This document shows, piece after piece, positions 12,049 through 14,650 of a DNA stretch of 14,650 nt. The notes beneath the pieces were generated by a model. That model had not been told where the DNA came from. It ran no database searches and was given only the letters and a program-made list of their open reading frames with translations. Numbering within the stretch: the first letter of the stretch is position 1; the number at the start of each line of letters is the position of its first letter. Location: positions 1-14,650 of the forward strand of contig NZ_CALGNQ010000231.1 in NCBI RefSeq assembly GCF_937958535.1, read 5' to 3'. The stretch is from an uncultured Georgenia sp. Lineage in GTDB: Bacteria; Actinomycetota; Actinomycetes; Actinomycetales; Actinomycetaceae. The position numbers were made by a program, and so were the translations under genes.

Positions 12049-13473
12049 TCAGTAGCCGGCGCCGCGGTCGAAGGACGCGGGCGTGGCGACCTTCGCCCCG
12101 GCCCCGTCCTGCAGCGTGGCCTCCAGCTCGGCCGCCCCGGGGATGTCCATCGCGTCCGGGCCGATGAGCGCCTTGCCGGTGCGGTCGCGGACCAGCGAGA
12201 CCGCGACGAGGCCGACGAGTGCGACGGCGAGCAGGTAGGTCGCCACCGCCATGTTCGTGCCGAACTGTGCCTGCAGCCAGGTGGCGATCGTCGGGGCGAA
12301 CGCCCCACCGATGATGGCGCCGAAGGCGTAGGCCATGCCGGCCCCCGAGTACCGGATCCGGGCGGGGAACATCTCGGCGAACATCGCGGCCTGCGGGCCG
12401 TAGGTGAGGCCGAGGCCGACGGTGAAGAGGACCATGGCCAGCGCGATGAGCCCGACGTGCCGGGTGTCGACGAGGAGGAACAGCGGGAACACCGTGGCGA
12501 TGAGGCAGCCGAAGCCGATCTGGTAGGTGCGCACGCGGCCGATGGCGTCCGACAGCCGCGCCGCGGCCAGGGTCGTGACGATCCACGCCGCGGAGGCGAG
12601 GAGCACGAGGTTGAGGATGGTCGTGCGGTCCATCCCCAGCTCCGTCGTCGTGTACCCGAGGATGTAGCCGCCGGTGATCATGTAGCCGGAGGCGTTGTTG
12701 CCCGCGAAGGTCAGCGCCCCCTTGACCAGCTCGCGGCCGTTGAACCGGAACATCTGGACCAGCGGGAGCCGGACCTGCTGCTCGTTCTTCGTGACCTCCT
12801 GGAACACCGGGGACTCGGTGACGCCGAGGCGGATGAGCATGCCGACGACGATGAGCAGGACGGACAGGAGGAAGGGCACCCGCCAGCCCCACGACATGAA
12901 CTGCTCCTCCGACGTCGTCGCGGTGACCACCGCGAGCACGCCGGCCGCCATGAGCATGCCGAGCGGCACCCCGATCTGCGGGAACCCGCCGAACAGGCCG
13001 CGCTTCTGCGCCGGGGCGTGCTCCACCGCCATGAGGGCGGCGCCGCCCCACTCACCACCGGCCGAGAAGCCCTGGAGCACCCGCAACAGCACGAGGAGGA
13101 CCGGAGCCCACATCCCGATGCTGTCGTAGGTCGGCAGGAAGCCGATGAGCACGGTCGCCCCACCCATGAGGATGAGCGTGAGGACGAGCATGAGCTTGCG
13201 GCCCAGCCGGTCACCGTAGTGGCCGGCCACCATCGCCCCGAGCGGACGGAAGAAGAAGCTCACGCCCACCGTCGCGAAGGAGATGAGCCGGGCCGCCAGA
13301 TCGCCCATCGACTCCGCGAAGGGCTCGAAGAAGAGCGGTGCCAGGACGAGCGCCGCTGCGTTGGAGTAGATGAAGAAGTCGTACCACTCGATGGTCGTCC
13401 CGGCGAGGGTGGCCACGGCCACCCGCCGGTCTTCACGCCGCTTGGGGTTGAGAACCCTCGACTGCGAGGTCAT
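12049..13473 (-). CDS. MFS transporter, MHS (metabolite:H+ symporter) family
   Basis: 474-aa inner-membrane proton symporter with about 12 hydrophobic segments. It has the MHS hallmarks: GTTIEWYDFFIY in helix 1 (25-36), the loop 2-3 motif GHYGDRLGRK (84-93), LRVLQGFSAGGEWGGA in helix 4, and EHAPAQKRGLFGGFPQIGVPLG. Known members take up shikimate, 2-oxoglutarate, proline/betaine and aromatic acids. The ATG at 13473 has CCGGAG 6 nt upstream. It begins 26 bp after hpaD and is in the same operon, so import of 4-hydroxyphenylacetate, homoprotocatechuate or a related acid is the likely job (inference). The C terminus has a soluble tail of about 40 residues. Confidence 0.93.
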   Translation of the reverse strand: MTSQSRVLNPKRREDRRVAVATLAGTTIEWYDFFIYSNAAALVLAPLFFEPFAESMGDLAARLISFATVGVSFFFRPLGAMVAGHYGDRLGRKLMLVLTLILMGGATVLIGFLPTYDSIGMWAPVLLVLLRVLQGFSAGGEWGGAALMAVEHAPAQKRGLFGGFPQIGVPLGMLMAAGVLAVVTATTSEEQFMSWGWRVPFLLSVLLIVVGMLIRLGVTESPVFQEVTKNEQQVRLPLVQMFRFNGRELVKGALTFAGNNASGYMITGGYILGYTTTELGMDRTTILNLVLLASAAWIVTTLAAARLSDAIGRVRTYQIGFGCLIATVFPLFLLVDTRHVGLIALAMVLFTVGLGLTYGPQAAMFAEMFPARIRYSGAGMAYAFGAIIGGAFAPTIATWLQAQFGTNMAVATYLLAVALVGLVAVSLVRDRTGKALIGPDAMDIPGAAELEATLQDGAGAKVATPASFDRGAGY

Positions 13474-13499
13474 AGAAGCTCCGGATGCGTGTGTGTCGG

Positions 13500-14576
13500 T
13501 CAGACCTGGTTGCCGAGCTTGAAGCCGCGCTCGGTGTCGCCCTTGCGGGTGTAGGAGAAGCCGTCGGCGCCGATGGTCACGTCCAGCTCGCGGGGCTCCT
13601 CGCGCTTGACCAGCGGCACCGGGTTGCCGTCGAGGTCGAGCACCGTCGAGGCGTCGGTGTACCAGCTCGGCACGACCGGGTTGCCCCACCAGTCACGACG
13701 CTGGTTGTCGTGCACGTCCCAGGTGACCACGGGGTTGTCCGGGTCGCCGGTGTAGTAGTCCTGGGTGTAGATCTCCACCCGGTGGCCGTCCGGGTCCCGC
13801 AGGTAGAGGTAGAAGGCGTTCGACACGCCGTGGCGGCCCGGGCCGCGCTCGATCTGGTCGGACCGGCGCAGCGCGCCGAGCTTGTCGCAGATGTACAGGA
13901 TGTTGTGCTTCTCGTGGGTGGAGAAGGCGATGTGGTGCATCCGCGGGCCGTCACCGCCGGTCAGGGCGGTGTCGTGCACGGTGTGCTTGCGGGCGAACCA
14001 GGCGGCGTAGGTCACGCCCTTGTCGTCCTTGATGTCCTCGGTGCGCTTGAAGCCGAGGTTCTCCAGGTACTCCGCGCCGGTGACGACGTCGGGGTAGACC
14101 TGGTTGAAGTGGTCGAGCCGTACCAGCGCACCGGCGCCGTAGAGCTCGTAGTTCCAGGCCAGCCGCTGGACGTGGTCGACCTCGTAGAAGAACTCGTAGG
14201 GGAAGCCGAGCGGGTCCTGCACCCGGACGGCGTCGCGGATGCCGCGGACGAAGCCCTCCTTGGAGCGACGGACGTCGCAGCCCAGCGCACGGTAGTAGGC
14301 CTCGGCCTTGTCGAGCTCCTCGGGGCTGCGCACCCGGAACCCGAAGGCGGCCACGGCCGGCTCGGGCCCCTTGCGGAGCACGAGGTTGTGGTGGATGAAC
14401 TCCTCCAGGGAGCGCAGGTAGATGGCGTCCTCGTCCTCGTGGGTGACGACGAGGCCGAGGATGTCGACGTAGAACTCGCGCGAGGCGGCGAGGTCGGTGA
14501 CGACGAGCTCCATGTAGGCGCAGCGCACGATGTCGGGCGCGGGCAGGTCGGTGGCGATCGCGGGCATGTCGGTCAT
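13500..14576 (-). CDS. hpaD: 3,4-dihydroxyphenylacetate (homoprotocatechuate) 2,3-dioxygenase
   Basis: 358-aa extradiol ring-cleavage dioxygenase of the vicinal-oxygen-chelate type, two tandem glyoxalase-like modules (about 15-135 and 150-275) plus a C-terminal lid. It converts homoprotocatechuate and O2 to 5-carboxymethyl-2-hydroxymuconate semialdehyde. The metal ligands are His156 (RLDHFNQ), His215 (RMHHIAF) and Glu268 (HRVEIYTQD); the acid-base His201 (TVHDTAL), Tyr258 and Arg244 are also in place. Numbers are one higher than in the Brevibacterium fuscum enzyme, which it closely resembles from memory, including the DWWGNPVVPSWYT segment. Fe(II) and Mn(II) members share the same ligands, so the metal is open. 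The ATG at 14576 has GAAGGAG upstream. It is in an operon with the MHS transporter (26 bp after) and with the gene cut by the right edge (22 bp before). Confidence 0.97.
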   Translation of the reverse strand: MTDMPAIATDLPAPDIVRCAYMELVVTDLAASREFYVDILGLVVTHEDEDAIYLRSLEEFIHHNLVLRKGPEPAVAAFGFRVRSPEELDKAEAYYRALGCDVRRSKEGFVRGIRDAVRVQDPLGFPYEFFYEVDHVQRLAWNYELYGAGALVRLDHFNQVYPDVVTGAEYLENLGFKRTEDIKDDKGVTYAAWFARKHTVHDTALTGGDGPRMHHIAFSTHEKHNILYICDKLGALRRSDQIERGPGRHGVSNAFYLYLRDPDGHRVEIYTQDYYTGDPDNPVVTWDVHDNQRRDWWGNPVVPSWYTDASTVLDLDGNPVPLVKREEPRELDVTIGADGFSYTRKGDTERGFKLGNQV

Positions 14577-14598
14577 GGCTGTCTCCTTCGTCCAGCGT

Positions 14599-14650
14599 TC
14601 AGGCTTGGAGGTTCTTGGTGGCGAAGTAGGGGTCGTCGGGGTTGTATCCG
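14599..14650 (-). CDS. C-terminal end of an upstream gene, cut by the window edge
   Basis: The minus-strand frame open from the window edge ends with GYNPDDPYFATKNLQA and a TGA at 14601-14599, 22 bp before the hpaD ATG. Only 16 codons are visible. The spacing implies the same operon, so another homoprotocatechuate or 4-hydroxyphenylacetate pathway gene is likely. I do not recognise the C terminus and assign no product. Confidence 0.6.
   Translation of the reverse strand, partial: GYNPDDPYFATKNLQA

Noticed and set aside
11698..13554. A 618-codon plus-strand frame across the MHS transporter
   Set aside because: D/E/H/R-rich antisense shadow that also crosses the bidirectional terminator.
14599..14650. 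Calling the truncated right-edge gene hpaE or hpaB
   Set aside because: Only 16 C-terminal residues are visible and they do not match a C terminus I can recognise with confidence.

Overview
The window looks like chromosomal DNA of a high-GC actinomycete, probably Micrococcales. GC is about 70%, starts are often GTG, stop codons are mostly TGA, terminators are strong GC hairpins without a long T run, and the ring-cleavage dioxygenase closely resembles, from memory, the Brevibacterium fuscum homoprotocatechuate enzyme. The genus cannot be fixed from this sequence.

Layout. At the left edge lies a housekeeping gene, zinc-ribbon ribosomal protein L28 (rpmB, + strand, 5-199), with a good terminator and a short tandem repeat. 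Next on the minus strand are a small SAM methyltransferase (399-1046) and an MFS exporter-like protein (1126-2364). From 2539 to 9849, all on the minus strand, is an amine and aldehyde catabolism block. In transcription order it holds an APC-family permease, a flavin amine oxidase, an AraC/FeaR-like activator, an aldehyde dehydrogenase and a thiamine-diphosphate decarboxylase-like enzyme. A ROK-family sugar kinase (+, 10115-11047) diverges from the permease and is followed by a tandem repeat and an IclR regulator (+, 11286-11996). The IclR gene converges, across a bidirectional terminator, on a second catabolic operon (minus strand) of 3,4-dihydroxyphenylacetate 2,3-dioxygenase (hpaD) and an MHS-family MFS importer. 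That operon continues upstream beyond the right edge with a gene of which only the last 16 codons are present.

How the genes fit together. The permease would import an aromatic amine such as tyramine, dopamine or phenethylamine. The amine oxidase would convert it to an arylacetaldehyde and the aldehyde dehydrogenase to an arylacetate. After hydroxylation by genes not in the window, HpaD would open the homoprotocatechuate ring. The TPP enzyme may supply the same aldehydes from 2-keto acids. The exact amine is inference; the dioxygenase assignment is strong.

Regulation is the least ordinary part. (a) A pair of CTTG half-sites exactly 21 bp apart occurs both upstream of the aldehyde dehydrogenase and in the permease/ROK divergent region, as expected for AraC-type operators. 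(b) A 13-bp motif, GATC(A/C)(T/A)ATACGA(T/C), occurs upstream of the MFS exporter, the araC gene and the iclR gene, and I saw it nowhere else in the window; this suggests a second shared regulator or promoter class. (c) Two genes, the methyltransferase and the TPP enzyme, have no Shine-Dalgarno but carry a TANNNT box 6-7 nt before the start codon, as in leaderless transcripts. I saw no tRNA, rRNA, CRISPR array, transposase or phage gene.
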